From Agromyces larvae (GTDB lineage Bacteria > Actinomycetota > Actinomycetes > Actinomycetales > Microbacteriaceae): 64,000 nt of DNA. How positions within the stretch are numbered: the first letter of the stretch is position 1; each line of letters opens with the position of its first letter. The stretch is from positions 620,001-684,000 of the forward strand of contig NZ_CP094528.1 of the NCBI RefSeq assembly GCF_022811705.1. The letters are read 5' to 3'. This document shows, piece after piece, positions 28,138 to 38,295 of the stretch. The position numbers and the translations under genes were made by a program. The notes below the pieces were generated by a model. That model was given only the letters and a program-made list of their open reading frames with translations. It had not been told where the DNA came from and did not search any database.

Positions 28138-30455
28138 CCGACGCCACCTTCCCCCACGGCACCGTGCTCGGGTACCCGCGCATCGGCCGCCGCCGAGAAC
28201 TGAAGCGCGCCGTCGAGGCGTACTGGTCGGGCGCGATCGACGCGGCCGAGCTCGAGTCGAGGGCCGCCGAGCTGCGAGCGGCGACGCGTGAGCGCCTCGC
28301 CGAGCTGGGCCTGGGCCGCACCGACTCGTCGATTCCCGAGACGTTCTCGTTCTACGACCAGGTGCTCGACGCCGTCGTGGCGACGGGTGCGGTGCCGCCC
28401 CGGTTCGCACGCCTGCGAGGTGCCGGAGGCCTCGACCTCGACGCCGCGTTCACCCTCGCGCGGGGCGACGGCGCGGATGCTCCGCTCGAGATGACGAAGT
28501 GGTTCGACACGAACTACCACTACCTCGTGCCCGAGATCGCACCCGGGACGCCGTTCGCCGCGCGCAGCGACGAACTCGTCGCCCGGGTCGCCGAGGCGCG
28601 CGACGCCGGGTTCACGACGCGCCCGGTGCTCGTCGGTCCGGTGACGTTGCTGCTGCTCGCCAAGCCCGCCGACGGCGCTCCCGACGGGTTCCGCCCGATC
28701 GACCGCCTGGGCGACCTGCTGCCCGTGTACGCGACGCTGCTCGCCGACCTGCGCGCAGCGGGCGCCGAGTGGGTGCAGCTCGACGAGCCGGCGCTGGTGA
28801 GCGAGTCGCTCGGCGATCCGCGCGAGCGGGCGCTGGTCGCGGCCGCAGAGGCGTACGACGCGCTGGGCGCTGCCGAGGACCGTCCGGCGATCTTCGTCGC
28901 GGCACCGTACGGCGACCTCGGCGACGCGCTCGCGGTGCTCGCCGCGACCCCGGTCGAGGCGATCGGACTCGACCTGGTGCGCGGCGCGGCGCCCGGTGTG
29001 CTCGATCCGGCGACCGAGGAGGCGCTCGCCGCCAAGACGCTGGTGGCGGGCGTCGTGGACGGCCGCAACATCTGGCGCGGCGATCTCGCCGCCGCGTTCG
29101 ATCGCGCCGAGGCGCTGCGATCCTGGTCCGGCAGCGTCGCGGTGTCGACCTCGACGTCGCTGCAGCACGTGCCGCACGACGTCGACGACGAGCCGGCGCT
29201 CGATGCGCGGCTGCGGAGCTGGCTCGCCTTCGCCGACCAGAAGGTCGGGCAGGTGGCCGTGCTCGCGCGCGGTCTGGCCGAGGGGCGCGAGGCGATCGTC
29301 GACGAACTGGATGCCGCGACGAGCGCCCTGGCCGATCGGGCCGCCGCGCCGGGGGTTCGGGTCCCGGCCGTGCGGGCACGCGTGTCGGCGCTGTCGGACG
29401 CGGATTTCGCGCGCACCGGGTACGACGCGCGCGTGGCCGCCCAGGCGTCGCTCGCGCTGCCCGACCTGCCGACCACGACGATCGGGTCCTTCCCGCAGAC
29501 CGCGGAGATCCGTCGCGCCCGCGCGCTGCTGACGTCGGGCGGGCTCGACGACGACGCCTACCGTGCCGCGATGCGGGCCGAGATCGAGCGGGTCATCCGG
29601 CTGCAGGAGGAGCTCGGCCTCGACGTCCTCGTGCACGGCGAGCCCGAGCGCAACGACATGGTGCAGTACTTCGCCGAACTGCTCGACGGGTTCGCGGTCA
29701 CCGAGCACGGCTGGGTGCAGTCGTACGGGTCGCGGTGCACGCGCCCGTCGATCCTGTGGGGCGATGTGCGGCGGCCCGAGCCGATGACGGTGGAGTGGTC
29801 GTCGTTCGCGCAGTCGCTCACCGACAAGCCGGTCAAGGGCATGCTCACCGGCCCGGTGACGATCCTGGCGTGGTCGTTCGTCCGCGACGACCAGCCGCTC
29901 GGCGAGACCGCGGCCCAGGTCGCGCTCGCTCTGCGCGACGAGGTCGCCGATCTCGAACAGGCGGGCATCCGGGTCATCCAGGTCGACGAACCGGCGCTGC
30001 GCGAGCTGCTGCCGCTGCGCCGGGCGGACCAGCCCGCCTACCTCGACTGGTCGGTGCGCGCGTTCCGGCTCGCCACCGGCGGGGCGGCGCCGGCCACGCA
30101 GGTGCACACCCATCTCTGCTACTCGGAGTTCGGCGCGATCATCGATGCGATCCGCGGGCTGGACGCGGATGTCACGAGTATCGAAGCCGCCCGCAGCCGG
30201 ATGGAGGTCGTGGACGATCTCGCGTCGAGCGGGTTCGACCACGGCATCGGCCCCGGGGTCTACGACATCCACTCGCCGCGTGTGCCGAGCACGGACGAGG
30301 TGCGGTCGCTGCTCGAGCGTGCCGTCGCCGAGATCCCGGCGACCCGGCTCTGGGTCAACCCCGATTGCGGGCTGAAGACGCGCGGGTACGACGAGACGGT
30401 CGCGTCGTTGCAGCACGTGGTCCGGGCCGCGCGCGAGGTGCGCGCAGCGCTCTGA
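28134..30455 (+). CDS. metE: cobalamin-independent methionine synthase
   Basis: 773 residues, full length. Transfers a methyl group from 5-methyl-THF-polyglutamate to homocysteine. Both barrel domains are present: N-terminal [14 protein letters not shown] and [16 protein letters not shown]-terminal TTIGSFPQT. The zinc ligands His658 and Cys662 (HTHLCYSEF) and Cys745 (NPDCGLKTR) are seen. It is translated by coupling with metF. A very stable hairpin follows the stop and probably ends the operon. Confidence 0.96.
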   Translation: MTDATFPHGTVLGYPRIGRRRELKRAVEAYWSGAIDAAELESRAAELRAATRERLAELGLGRTDSSIPETFSFYDQVLDAVVATGAVPPRFARLRGAGGLDLDAAFTLARGDGADAPLEMTKWFDTNYHYLVPEIAPGTPFAARSDELVARVAEARDAGFTTRPVLVGPVTLLLLAKPADGAPDGFRPIDRLGDLLPVYATLLADLRAAGAEWVQLDEPALVSESLGDPRERALVAAAEAYDALGAAEDRPAIFVAAPYGDLGDALAVLAATPVEAIGLDLVRGAAPGVLDPATEEALAAKTLVAGVVDGRNIWRGDLAAAFDRAEALRSWSGSVAVSTSTSLQHVPHDVDDEPALDARLRSWLAFADQKVGQVAVLARGLAEGREAIVDELDAATSALADRAAAPGVRVPAVRARVSALSDADFARTGYDARVAAQASLALPDLPTTTIGSFPQTAEIRRARALLTSGGLDDDAYRAAMRAEIERVIRLQEELGLDVLVHGEPERNDMVQYFAELLDGFAVTEHGWVQSYGSRCTRPSILWGDVRRPEPMTVEWSSFAQSLTDKPVKGMLTGPVTILAWSFVRDDQPLGETAAQVALALRDEVADLEQAGIRVIQVDEPALRELLPLRRADQPAYLDWSVRAFRLATGGAAPATQVHTHLCYSEFGAIIDAIRGLDADVTSIEAARSRMEVVDDLASSGFDHGIGPGVYDIHSPRVPSTDEVRSLLERAVAEIPATRLWVNPDCGLKTRGYDETVASLQHVVRAAREVRAAL

Positions 30456-30471
30456 CCGGGGGTCGCGCTGC

Positions 30472-30522
30472 GCGGCTGGGCGGATGCTTCGCCCGGATGC
30501 CTCGAAGCATCCGCTCAGCCGC
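30472..30522 (+). terminator. long hairpin after metE
   Basis: Arms 30472-30491 and 30503-30522 pair at 19 of 20 positions around an 11-nt loop. No T-run follows. Both arms contain the GGATGC/GCATCC hexamer common in this window. Confidence 0.65.
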
Positions 30523-30562
30523 GACCGGGCCGACGCACAGCAGTCGGGCGTACGCTCTCGCC

Positions 30563-31324
30563 ATGCAGCTCGCAGTACAGGAGTCGGGGGCCGGTCCCCG
30601 AACCGCGGTCCTCGTCCACGGCATCATGTCGGATTCGCGCGCCTGGCACCGGGTGACCGCCGAACTCGAGCAGCACGGCTTCCGCGTGCTCGCCGTCGAC
30701 CTGGCCGGGCACGGGCGCAGTCCGCGGTCGCACCGCTACTCGCCGTCGTCGTGGGCCGATGACGTCATCGAGACCCTCGAGCCGATGCTCGCCGGCGCGC
30801 CCGACGTCGTCATGGGGCATTCGCTCGGCGCGCTCGTCGCGAGCCTCGTCGCCGATCGGCTGGCTCCTCGCGCCGCGATCTACATCGATCCGGCGTTCGC
30901 GTTCCCCCGCGGCATCCGGGGCGTGCTCTTCAAGGCCTTCTTCGCCGTGGCGCCGCGCCCGCGCCGGTCGGCGCTCGTGAAGATGAACCCGCGATGGGAT
31001 GCCGCGGACGTCGAGATCGAGCTCGCGACGCTGCGCGACTGGGACAAGCGCACGATCCTCGGCTTCGCCGACACCCGACCGCTGATGCCGCCGGCGCGAC
31101 TCGTCGCGCCGAGCCTCGTGGTGCTCGCCGAGAAGAGCCTGCTGGTCACGGACGCGGTGGCCGCGTCGCTGCGCATGCTGGGCATGACGGTGCGGACGCT
31201 GCCGGGCACCGGGCACACGGTGTTCCGCGACGACCACCCCGGGTTCATGCGCACCGTCACCGAGTGGCTGGGCTCGCTCGCCCCGACGGTCGAGCCGGCC
31301 GCCGAACCGGCGCGGATCCGCTAG
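30563..31324 (+). CDS. alpha/beta hydrolase
   Basis: 253 residues. Oxyanion-hole motif [13 protein letters not shown] (about 17-28), nucleophile elbow GHSLGAL (Ser near 86), and the catalytic His in [13 protein letters not shown] near the C-terminus. A cytosolic hydrolase of unknown substrate. TACGCT (30551-30556) lies 6 nt before the ATG, so it is probably leaderless and separate from metFE. It converges with lexA: the two stop codons overlap at 31321-31324. Confidence 0.85.
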   Translation: MQLAVQESGAGPRTAVLVHGIMSDSRAWHRVTAELEQHGFRVLAVDLAGHGRSPRSHRYSPSSWADDVIETLEPMLAGAPDVVMGHSLGALVASLVADRLAPRAAIYIDPAFAFPRGIRGVLFKAFFAVAPRPRRSALVKMNPRWDAADVEIELATLRDWDKRTILGFADTRPLMPPARLVAPSLVVLAEKSLLVTDAVAASLRMLGMTVRTLPGTGHTVFRDDHPGFMRTVTEWLGSLAPTVEPAAEPARIR

Positions 31325-32010
31325 ACGGCGCGCATCACCGCGACGACCTTGCCGAGCACCTCGGCATGGTCGCCCAGGATGGGTTCGAACGCCGTGTTGC
31401 GCGGCAGCAGCCAGGTGTGGCCGTCGCGCTGGCGCAGCACCTTGACGGTCGCTTCGCCGTCGAGCATCGCCGCGACGATCTCGCCGTTCTCGGCGGTGGG
31501 CTGCGAACGCACGACGACCCAGTCGCCGTCGCAGATCGCCGCATCGATCATCGAGTCGCCGACGACTTTCAGGATGAACAGCTCGCCCTTGCCGACGAGC
31601 TGGCGGGGGAGCGGGAAGACCTCTTCGATCTGCTGCTCGGCCGTGATCGGGACTCCGGCGGCGATGCGACCGACGAGCGGCACCATGGCGGCGTCGCCGA
31701 CCGGGGCGGCCGTACCCGAGTCGGCGGGGCGGTCCTCCGAGCCGGGCAGCTCGATGAGCACTTCGAGCGCGCGGGGGCGATTGGGGTCGCGGCGGAGGTA
31801 GCCCGCCAGTTCGAGCTGGTTGAGCTGGTGGGTCACGCTCGACAGCGAGGAGAGGCCCACGGCGTCGCCGATCTCGCGCATGCTCGGCGGGTACCCGCGC
31901 GATGCGACCGACGACTGGATCACCTCGAGGATCGAGACCTGCTTGGGGCTGAGGTTGCGCCTGCGGCGCGCCCGCCCCGTCTCGCGCTGGCCCTCGGTCT
32001 GGTTGGTCAC
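31321..32010 (-). CDS. lexA: SOS repressor LexA
   Basis: 229 residues from GTG 32010, with GAGGGG upstream. The N-terminal winged helix ([29 protein letters not shown]) binds SOS boxes. The C-terminal self-cleavage domain has the Ala118-Gly119 scissile bond (RIAAGVP), Ser153 (VGDSMID) and Lys190 (ATVKVL). RecA filaments trigger cleavage. The upstream region carries a LexA-type box, so it is probably autoregulated, and a LysM gene is transcribed away from it. Upstream in-frame codons exist, but the family begins near this point. Confidence 0.95.
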   Translation of the reverse strand: MTNQTEGQRETGRARRRRNLSPKQVSILEVIQSSVASRGYPPSMREIGDAVGLSSLSSVTHQLNQLELAGYLRRDPNRPRALEVLIELPGSEDRPADSGTAAPVGDAAMVPLVGRIAAGVPITAEQQIEEVFPLPRQLVGKGELFILKVVGDSMIDAAICDGDWVVVRSQPTAENGEIVAAMLDGEATVKVLRQRDGHTWLLPRNTAFEPILGDHAEVLGKVVAVMRAV

Positions 32011-32083
32011 GTGATCCGCCCCTCGTTGCGGCCGCACCGGGCCGATGTCGGTGGTAGGTGATCGACTCGTGTCGACATTCGAA

Positions 32084-32124
32084 ACTGTATCCGGGCGGTG
32101 GGCATGCGACAAACATCTGTTCGA
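32084..32124 (-). promoter_or_regulatory. lexA promoter and SOS box
   Basis: On the minus strand TCGAAC-AGAT-GTTTGT (32109-32124) matches 10 of 12 SOS consensus positions and lies 19 nt upstream of the -10 box TACAGT (32084-32089), that is, over the -35 region. Predicted leader about 70 nt. Confidence 0.6.
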
Positions 32125-32168
32125 GCGTGTCGCGAACGCGCGCGCGACGAATCGCGGGTGATCGATGC

Positions 32169-32211
32169 TTGCGGGCCGATTCAGTCGAAGATATATTCGG
32201 AACAGAGTTTC
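32169..32211 (+). promoter_or_regulatory. promoter of the LysM gene with weak SOS-like box
   Basis: TTGCGG (32169-32174), 17-nt spacer, TATATT (32192-32197): the most consensus-like promoter in the window. GAAC-AGAG-TTTC (32200-32211), one mismatch from GAAC-N4-GTTC, covers the expected transcription start. Confidence 0.6.
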
Positions 32212-32268
32212 GTGTCGGGCGCTCCCGGCCGAGCGCCCGACACGGCTCGCAACGCAATCGGAGGGGTC

Positions 32269-32652
32269 ATGAGCTCGTTCGCCGCAATCGGTTCCGTCGG
32301 TGGCTTCTCGCCGTCGGCGCCCCGGTCCTCGTCCGCCCCGCGCACGCGCCTCCGCCTCACTCGGCGGGGCCGCGTCGTCCTCACCGCGCTCGCGGGCGTC
32401 CCCGTCGCCCTGCTGGCGGCGGTGATGGTGCTCGGCGCCGGTGCGGCCGCAGCCGAGTCCGACCTCGGCGGCGGTGCGACGTCGTTCCGCACCGTCACGG
32501 TCGCCGCCGGCGACACCCTGTGGGAGCTGGCCGAGTCGATCGCCCCCGGCGAAGATCCCCGCGACGTCATCGGCGAGATCCTCCGCATCAACGGCCTGCG
32601 CGACGGGGCCATCCAGCCGGGTCAGCAGCTCGCGCTGCCCGTCGTCGAGTGA
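32269..32652 (+). CDS. LysM domain protein, YneA/DivS-like candidate SOS division inhibitor
   Basis: 127 residues from ATG 32269 (GGAGGGG upstream). Basic N-terminus, one membrane helix (about 39-60), then a LysM domain (about 75-125: [38 protein letters not shown]). Divergent from lexA. Small membrane proteins at this position (YneA in Bacillus, DivS in Corynebacterium) are LexA-regulated and block septation during DNA damage; YneA also has LysM. Identity is inferred from topology, domain and position, not from close sequence similarity. A house-keeping LysM protein is the alternative. Confidence 0.75.
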   Translation: MSSFAAIGSVGGFSPSAPRSSSAPRTRLRLTRRGRVVLTALAGVPVALLAAVMVLGAGAAAAESDLGGGATSFRTVTVAAGDTLWELAESIAPGEDPRDVIGEILRINGLRDGAIQPGQQLALPVVE

Positions 32653-32717
32653 CGCGGCGCGTCGCCGGGGCGACGGGCGCGGCGCGCGCATCCGGGCGCC
32701 CCGATTAGCATGTTCGG

Positions 32718-33824
32718 GTGACGAGCCTCGACGACCTCCCCATCCGAGACGACCTCCGCGGCAAGTCGCCCTACGGGGCCCCGCAGAAGGTCGTCCCCGT
32801 GGCGCTGAACGTCAACGAGAACACGCATCCGATCCCCGAGGCGGTCGCGCACGACATCGTCGCGCGTATCGCGGCCGCCGTGATCGGTCTCAACCGCTAC
32901 CCCGATCGCGAGTTCACCGAGCTGCGCGATGCGCTCGCCGGCTACCTCGGCCACGGGCTCGCCCGCGATCAGATCTGGGCCGCGAACGGCTCGAACGAGG
33001 TGCTGCAGCACCTGCTGCAGGCGTTCGGGGGTCCGGGCCGCAGCGTGCTCGGCTTCGCGCCGACGTACTCGATGTACTCGCTGCTCGCCTTGGGCACCGG
33101 CACGCGATGGATCGCGGCCCCCCGCGACGACGAGTACGAGCTCTCGCCCGACACGGCGGTGCGCGCCATCCGCGAGCACGACCCCGACCTGGTGCTCCTG
33201 TGCGCGCCGAACAACCCCACCGGCACCCCGCTCTCGATCGAGACCATCCGCGCGGTGGCCGACGCCGCGCGCGGAGTCGTGGTCGTCGACGAGGCGTATC
33301 ACGAGTTCGCCGACCCGGGCACGCCGAGCGCGCTCGAGCTGCTGCCCGGCCGCCCTCGGCTCGTGGTGTCGCGCACCATGAGCAAGGCGTTCGCGTTCGC
33401 GGGCGCTCGCGTCGGCTACCTCGCCGCCGATCCGGCCGTCGTCGACGCGCTGCGGCTCGTCCGGCTGCCGTACCACCTGTCGGCGCTCACGCAGGCGGCC
33501 GCCCTCGGCGCACTCGCGCACAGCGACCTCATGCTCGCGATGGTCGACGAGATCCGCGGGCAGCGCGAGCGCATCTCGGCCGAGCTCGGTCGGCTCGGCT
33601 TCCGCCCGTACCGCAGCGGCTCGAATTTCGTGCTCTTCGGCGGCGTCGACGACCCTCGCGCCGTGTTCGAGGCGCTGCTGGCCCGTGGCGTCCTGATCCG
33701 CGAGATCGGCCTGCCGAACAGCCTGCGCGTCACCGCCGGCACCGAGACCGAGACGACCGCGTTCCTCGAGGCGATCGCCGGCTTCGCGCCGAACCGCTCA
33801 GACGGCCCGAACCGCTCCGAATAG
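32718..33824 (+). CDS. hisC: histidinol-phosphate aminotransferase
   Basis: 368 residues from GTG 32718. PLP-dependent transamination of imidazole-acetol phosphate in histidine synthesis. N-terminal LNVNENTHP, cofactor contacts NPTGTP and VVDEAYHEF, and Schiff-base Lys223 ([12 protein letters not shown]). TAGCAT (32706-32711) lies 6 nt upstream, so the transcript is probably leaderless. First gene of a hisC-hisB-hisH cluster; hisD, often placed before hisC, is absent here. Confidence 0.94.
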   Translation: MTSLDDLPIRDDLRGKSPYGAPQKVVPVALNVNENTHPIPEAVAHDIVARIAAAVIGLNRYPDREFTELRDALAGYLGHGLARDQIWAANGSNEVLQHLLQAFGGPGRSVLGFAPTYSMYSLLALGTGTRWIAAPRDDEYELSPDTAVRAIREHDPDLVLLCAPNNPTGTPLSIETIRAVADAARGVVVVDEAYHEFADPGTPSALELLPGRPRLVVSRTMSKAFAFAGARVGYLAADPAVVDALRLVRLPYHLSALTQAAALGALAHSDLMLAMVDEIRGQRERISAELGRLGFRPYRSGSNFVLFGGVDDPRAVFEALLARGVLIREIGLPNSLRVTAGTETETTAFLEAIAGFAPNRSDGPNRSE

Positions 33825-33833
33825 GATGGATGC

Positions 33834-34448
33834 ATGACCACCCCGACCGCACGACGGGTCGCCCGCGTGCAGCGCGAGACGAGCGAGTCCAGCATCGATC
33901 TGTCGGTCGACCTCGACGGCGCCGGCACCAGCGACATCGAGACGGGGGTGCCGTTCTACGACCACCTGCTCACCGCGTTCGCGAAGCACTCGCTCACCGA
34001 CCTCACCGTGCGGGCGAAGGGCGATGTGCACATCGACGTCCACCACACCGTCGAAGATGTGGGCATCGTGCTGGGTCAGGCGATCCGCGAGGCGCTCGGC
34101 GACAAGCGCGGCATCTCGAGGTACGGCGACGCCGTGGTGCCGCTCGACGAGGCGCTCACGCAGGCCGTGGTCGACATCTCCGGCCGGCCGTTCCTCGTGC
34201 ACACGGGCGAGCCCGAGGGCTTCGAGTTCCACTTGATCGGCGGCCACTTCACGGGGTCGATGGTGCGGCACGTGTTCGAGGCGATCGCGTACAACGCGGC
34301 GCTGACGGTGCACGTGAACGTGCTCGCCGGCCGCGACCCGCACCACATCGCCGAGAGCGAATTCAAGGCCTTCGCGCGCGCGTTCCGGCAGGCGAAGGCG
34401 TTCGACCCGCAGGTCACCGGCATCCCGTCGACGAAGGGCGCGCTGTGA
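33834..34448 (+). CDS. hisB: imidazoleglycerol-phosphate dehydratase
   Basis: 204 residues. Dehydrates imidazole glycerol phosphate. Metal-binding motifs [22 protein letters not shown] and [15 protein letters not shown] are all present. It is the monofunctional form without a phosphatase domain. TAGGAT (33822-33827) overlaps the hisC stop and lies 6 nt before the ATG, so hisB may have its own leaderless start inside the cluster. hisH begins in an overlap with its stop (GTGA). Confidence 0.95.
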   Translation: MTTPTARRVARVQRETSESSIDLSVDLDGAGTSDIETGVPFYDHLLTAFAKHSLTDLTVRAKGDVHIDVHHTVEDVGIVLGQAIREALGDKRGISRYGDAVVPLDEALTQAVVDISGRPFLVHTGEPEGFEFHLIGGHFTGSMVRHVFEAIAYNAALTVHVNVLAGRDPHHIAESEFKAFARAFRQAKAFDPQVTGIPSTKGAL

Positions 34449-35083
34449 CCGCGACGAAGCGCGTCGTGCTGCTCGACTACGGGTCGGGCAACGTGCACTC
34501 GGCGGCCAAGGCCCTCGAGCGCGCCGGCGCCGAGGTCGAGCTCACCGCCGACCGCACCGCGGCGCTCGAGGCCGACGGGCTCGTGGTGCCGGGTGTCGGC
34601 GCTTTCGCCGCGGTCATGCAGCAACTCCGCGCCGTGCGCGGCGACGAGGTGATCGACCGGCGGCTCGCCGGCGGCCGGCCGGTGCTCGGCATCTGCGTGG
34701 GCATGCAGGTGATGTTCGAGCACGGGGTCGAGCGCGGCGTCGACACCGAGGGGCTCGGCGAGTGGCCGGGTGCGGTCACCGAGCTGCCCGCCGAGGTGCT
34801 GCCGCACATGGGGTGGAACACGGTCGAGGCCGGTGCGGGCAGCGTGCTGTTCGACGGCATCGAAGACGAGCGCTTCTACTTCGTGCACTCGTTCGCGGCG
34901 CAGTCCTGGTCGCTCGACGTGATGCCGCCGTTCCCGCAGCCGGCCCTCACCTGGGCCGAGCACGGCGGCCGATTCCTCGCGGCGGTCGAGAACGGGCCGC
35001 TGTCGGCGACCCAGTTCCACCCCGAGAAGTCGTCGGACGCGGGCATCAGGCTGCTCGCGAACTGGCTGCGCTCGCTCGCGTGA
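34445..35083 (+). CDS. hisH: imidazole glycerol phosphate synthase glutaminase subunit
   Basis: 212 residues from GTG 34445, overlapping the hisB stop by 4 nt. Class I glutamine amidotransferase: nucleophile Cys84 (GICVGMQ), and His/Glu of the triad in TQFHPEKS near 194-197. It supplies ammonia to HisF, which is not in this window. YGSGNVHS marks the N-terminus. A 142-nt gap and a new promoter separate it from hisA. Confidence 0.94.
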   Translation: MTATKRVVLLDYGSGNVHSAAKALERAGAEVELTADRTAALEADGLVVPGVGAFAAVMQQLRAVRGDEVIDRRLAGGRPVLGICVGMQVMFEHGVERGVDTEGLGEWPGAVTELPAEVLPHMGWNTVEAGAGSVLFDGIEDERFYFVHSFAAQSWSLDVMPPFPQPALTWAEHGGRFLAAVENGPLSATQFHPEKSSDAGIRLLANWLRSLA

Positions 35084-35167
35084 GCGGCACGCGCGTCCGT
35101 CGGGCACGTGCGGCGTACGATCCTGAGCATGCCTCGGCTGTGGTCGTCGGCCGGTCGCGGACGCGAC

Positions 35168-35173
35168 TAGGAT
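35168..35173 (+). promoter_or_regulatory. -10 box of hisA
   Basis: TAGGAT, 52 nt before the hisA ATG. Leaves a leader of about 45 nt with a GAGGA ribosome-binding site, unlike the leaderless hisC and hisB. Confidence 0.4.
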
Positions 35174-35225
35174 GCTGTGACTGTGCCGAAACGTCGCATT
35201 CGCGACATCCGATTCGAGGACAGTG

Positions 35226-35972
35226 ATGAGTGAGTTCAACAAGACCCCCCGCCTGGTGCTGCTTCCGGCGGTCGACGTCGCGGGGGGCAAGGCGGTTCGC
35301 CTGACCAAGGGCGAGGCCGGCACCGAGACGAGCTACGGCGATCCGGTGGACGCCGCCGTCGAGTGGGCCGACCAGGGCGCCGAGTGGATCCACCTCGTCG
35401 ACCTCGACGCGGCCTTCGGGCGCGGCTCGAACGGCGGCGTGCTGAAGAAGGTCATCCGCCAGGTGAAGGGCGTGAACGTCGAACTCTCGGGCGGCATCCG
35501 CGACGACGCATCCCTGGAGCACGCGCTCGAGATCGGCGCGAAGCGCATCAATCTCGGCACCGCCGCGCTCGAGAACCCCGAGTGGGCGGCGTCGGTCATC
35601 GCGCAGTACGGCGAGGCGATCGCGGTCGGGCTCGACGTGCGGGGCACCACGCTCGCCGCGCGCGGCTGGACGAAGGACGGCGGCGACCTGTGGGCCGTCA
35701 TGGACCGCCTGGAGGACGCGGGTGCAGCCCGCTACGTCGTCACCGACGTCACGAAGGACGGCACCCTCCAGGGCCCGAACGTCGACCTGCTCCGCCAGGT
35801 CATGGAGCGCACGCGCCGCCCCGTCGTCGCCTCGGGCGGCATCTCGAGCCTCGACGACATCGCTGCGCTGCGCGAGCTCGTGCCGCTCGGTCTCGAGGGC
35901 GCGATCGTGGGCAAGGCCCTGTACGCGGGTGCGTTCACGCTGCCGCAGGCGCTGGACGTCGCCTCGCACTGA
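35226..35972 (+). CDS. priA: bifunctional HisA/TrpF isomerase PriA
   Basis: 248 residues from ATG 35226 (GAGGA 5 nt upstream). A TIM barrel that isomerises ProFAR in histidine synthesis; in actinobacteria the same protein (PriA) also serves as phosphoribosylanthranilate isomerase. Seen: [36 protein letters not shown] (the Arg-Gly-Trp loop of PriA) and [14 protein letters not shown]. Dual function is inferred from the family and this loop. The sseB-like gene overlaps its stop by 1 nt. Confidence 0.92.
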   Translation: MSEFNKTPRLVLLPAVDVAGGKAVRLTKGEAGTETSYGDPVDAAVEWADQGAEWIHLVDLDAAFGRGSNGGVLKKVIRQVKGVNVELSGGIRDDASLEHALEIGAKRINLGTAALENPEWAASVIAQYGEAIAVGLDVRGTTLAARGWTKDGGDLWAVMDRLEDAGAARYVVTDVTKDGTLQGPNVDLLRQVMERTRRPVVASGGISSLDDIAALRELVPLGLEGAIVGKALYAGAFTLPQALDVASH

Positions 35973-36781
35973 TGTCGCCTGACGCTCAGCGACCGGATGC
36001 CCCGGGCGGCGACGCCGATTCGGCGGGTCGCCCCTGGGCGGGGCGGTCGTTCGAGCAGAACCCGCACGCGGCCGACGACGGCAGCGCGCCGCCCGCGCTG
36101 GCGGCGGCGGTCGCCCGGTTCCGGTCGGGCGACGGCGGTCAGGCCGATGTCGTGCAGGCGTTCGGCTCCTCGCGGCTGCTGATCCCGCTGCTCGCCGAGC
36201 TCGGCGACCCTTCGACGGGCTCGGGGGGCGCGACCGAGGTCGGTGCGCACGGCCTCGCGATCGAGAAGAGCCAGGAGCTCTCCATCGTCACCGTCGCCGG
36301 GCCCGACGGGCGGCGGGTGCTGCCCGTGTTCTCCTCGGTCGAGACGATGTCCCGGTGGAACGGGATCGCCCGGCCGGTCCCGGCCGACGGCGTCCGCGTC
36401 GCGCTCGCCGCGGCCGACGACGGTACCGATCTCGTGGTGCTCGACCCCGGATCCGACGGCGAGTTCGTGCTGCGCCGCCCCGCCGTCTGGGCGGTGGCGC
36501 AGCAGCGCCCGTGGCGACCGCCGTTCGAGTCCGACGAGGTGCGGTCGGCCTTCGAACGCTCGATCTCGCCCGAGCTCGCGGTGGTGGGGGTCGAGTTGCT
36601 GGCGGGCGACCCCGACGCGCGGCTCGCGGGGCCCGAACTGGTGGTCCGCCTGTCGCTGGTCGCGGGACTCACCCGCGAGGAGCTCGATGCGACGACCGCG
36701 CGACTCGCCCGCCGGTGGGCGGCCGACGACCTGATCGCCACCGCGGTCGACTCGCTGACCGTGCGGCTCACCTCGAGCTGA
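35972..36781 (+). CDS. SseB family protein
   Basis: 269 residues from ATG 35972, overlapping the hisA stop. The middle carries the SseB pattern: ALAAAVARFRSGDGGQADVVQAFGSSRLLIPLL, then VLPVFSSVETMSRWN. Actinobacterial genes of this family often follow hisA; function unknown. Residues 79-85 (DPSTGSG) are encoded by a half copy of the palindromic repeat found whole in pheT. The C-terminal ~100 residues are specific to the actinobacterial version. Confidence 0.82.
   Translation: MSPDAQRPDAPGGDADSAGRPWAGRSFEQNPHAADDGSAPPALAAAVARFRSGDGGQADVVQAFGSSRLLIPLLAELGDPSTGSGGATEVGAHGLAIEKSQELSIVTVAGPDGRRVLPVFSSVETMSRWNGIARPVPADGVRVALAAADDGTDLVVLDPGSDGEFVLRRPAVWAVAQQRPWRPPFESDEVRSAFERSISPELAVVGVELLAGDPDARLAGPELVVRLSLVAGLTREELDATTARLARRWAADDLIATAVDSLTVRLTSS
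36207..36226 (+). repeat. half copy of the palindromic repeat, inside sseB
   Basis: ACCCTTCGACGGGCTCGGGG, nearly the same as the left arm of the repeat at 51291 in pheT and in the same reading phase (DPSTGSG). No right arm is visible. Confidence 0.6.
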
Positions 36782-36862
36782 GGCATCCGATCCGCTCTCG
36801 CGCCCGTTGCCGCCCGCCGGGCTCGGGCGGATGATGGGCGTGTCGTTCGAGGGGAGCACGAC

Positions 36863-38248
36863 ATGCCCGATGACGAGTACACCGCGGTGCTGGCGAGGGC
36901 CGCGCACCACGCGCGTGAATGGCTGAACTCGGTGTCCGAGCGGCCGATCGCCGCCGCCGTGACCGCCGATGAGGTGGCGGCCGCGCTCGGAACGCACCTC
37001 GGCGCCGACGGACGCGACCCCGCCGTCGTCGTCGACGAACTGGCCGAGGCGATCGAACCCGGCCTGACCGCGATGTCGTCGCCGCGGTTCTACGGGTTCG
37101 TGATCGGCGGCATCCATCCGGCCGCGCTCGCCGCCGACTGGCTGGTGTCGGCGTGGGACCAGAACACCGGGTCGCGCATCCCGACGCCCGGCACCGCAGC
37201 GGTCGAGGAGCTCGCCGCGCGGTGGCTGCTCGACCTGTTCGGGCTGCCCGCGACGAGCGGCGTCGGCTTCGTCACGGGCGGCACGACCGCGAACCTCTCG
37301 TGCCTGCTGGCGGCGCGCGGCGAGGTGCTCCGGCGCGCCGGGTGGGACGTCGAGCGCGACGGGCTCGCGGGCGGGCCGCGGGTGCGGTTCCTGGCCGGCG
37401 ACGCGGTGCACAGCTCGATGGTGCTCGCGGGCCGGATGGCGGGGCTCGGCGTTCCGCGCACGGTCGGTGCCGACGACGAGGGCCGGATCGACGTGGGCGG
37501 GCTCGGGGCCGCGCTCGCCGACGACGCCGGGCCGGCGATCGTCGCGCTGCAGGCGGGCGACGTGCACTCGGGCGCGTTCGACGACTTCGCCTCGGCGGTC
37601 GAGGTGGCGCACGCCGCGGGCGCGTGGGTGCACGTCGACGGCGCGTTCGGGCTCTGGGCGTCGGCGAGCCCGTCACTGCGGCATCTCGTGGCCGGGTTCG
37701 AGGCCGCCGACTCGTGGGCCACCGACGCGCACAAGACGCTGAACGTGCCGTACGACAGCGGCGTGGCGATCGTTCGTGACGAGCGGGCGATGTCCGCCGC
37801 GCTCGGCGCCCACGCGGCGTACCTCCCGGTGCCGGGAGCCGTGGCCGAGCCGTACGACCACACGCCGGAACTGTCGCGGCGGGCACGCGGGGTGCCGGTG
37901 TGGGCGGCGCTGCGTTCGCTCGGCCGAGCAGGCGTCGCCGACCTCGTCGACGGGCTGGTCGCGTCGGCCCGCGCGCTCGCCGACGGGCTCGCCGCGGTGC
38001 CCGGTCTCGAGGTCCTCAACGACGTGGTCTTCACCCAGGTGTGCGTCGCCGCCGAGGACGACGAGCGCACGAGCGCGCTCGTGCGCGGGCTCGTCGACGA
38101 CGGGGTGGTGTGGGCGTCGCCGTCGCGGTGGCGGGGGCGCGGCATCGTGCGGTTCTCGGTGAGCAATCGCGGCACGGATGCCGCGGAGGCGGCCCGCACG
38201 ATCGACGCCGTCGAGCGGGTGCTCGGCGAACTGCCGCCTGCCCGCTGA
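36863..38248 (+). CDS. pyridoxal-dependent group II decarboxylase
   Basis: 461 residues from ATG 36863 (AGGGGAG upstream). Fold type I PLP enzyme: GFVTGGTTANLSCLLAAR binds the phosphate, HVDGAFGLWA stacks on the ring, and Lys291 in TDAHKTLNVPYD carries PLP. The family includes aromatic-amino-acid, glutamate and tyrosine decarboxylases and some aldolases; the sequence does not tell which. It stands alone before lhr. No transporter is adjacent that would suggest an acid-resistance antiporter pair. Confidence 0.85.
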   Translation: MPDDEYTAVLARAAHHAREWLNSVSERPIAAAVTADEVAAALGTHLGADGRDPAVVVDELAEAIEPGLTAMSSPRFYGFVIGGIHPAALAADWLVSAWDQNTGSRIPTPGTAAVEELAARWLLDLFGLPATSGVGFVTGGTTANLSCLLAARGEVLRRAGWDVERDGLAGGPRVRFLAGDAVHSSMVLAGRMAGLGVPRTVGADDEGRIDVGGLGAALADDAGPAIVALQAGDVHSGAFDDFASAVEVAHAAGAWVHVDGAFGLWASASPSLRHLVAGFEAADSWATDAHKTLNVPYDSGVAIVRDERAMSAALGAHAAYLPVPGAVAEPYDHTPELSRRARGVPVWAALRSLGRAGVADLVDGLVASARALADGLAAVPGLEVLNDVVFTQVCVAAEDDERTSALVRGLVDDGVVWASPSRWRGRGIVRFSVSNRGTDAAEAARTIDAVERVLGELPPAR

Positions 38249-38295
38249 CCGTCGGTGCTGGGCGGATGTCGGCGGGCCGGGGGAGGATGGACGGG

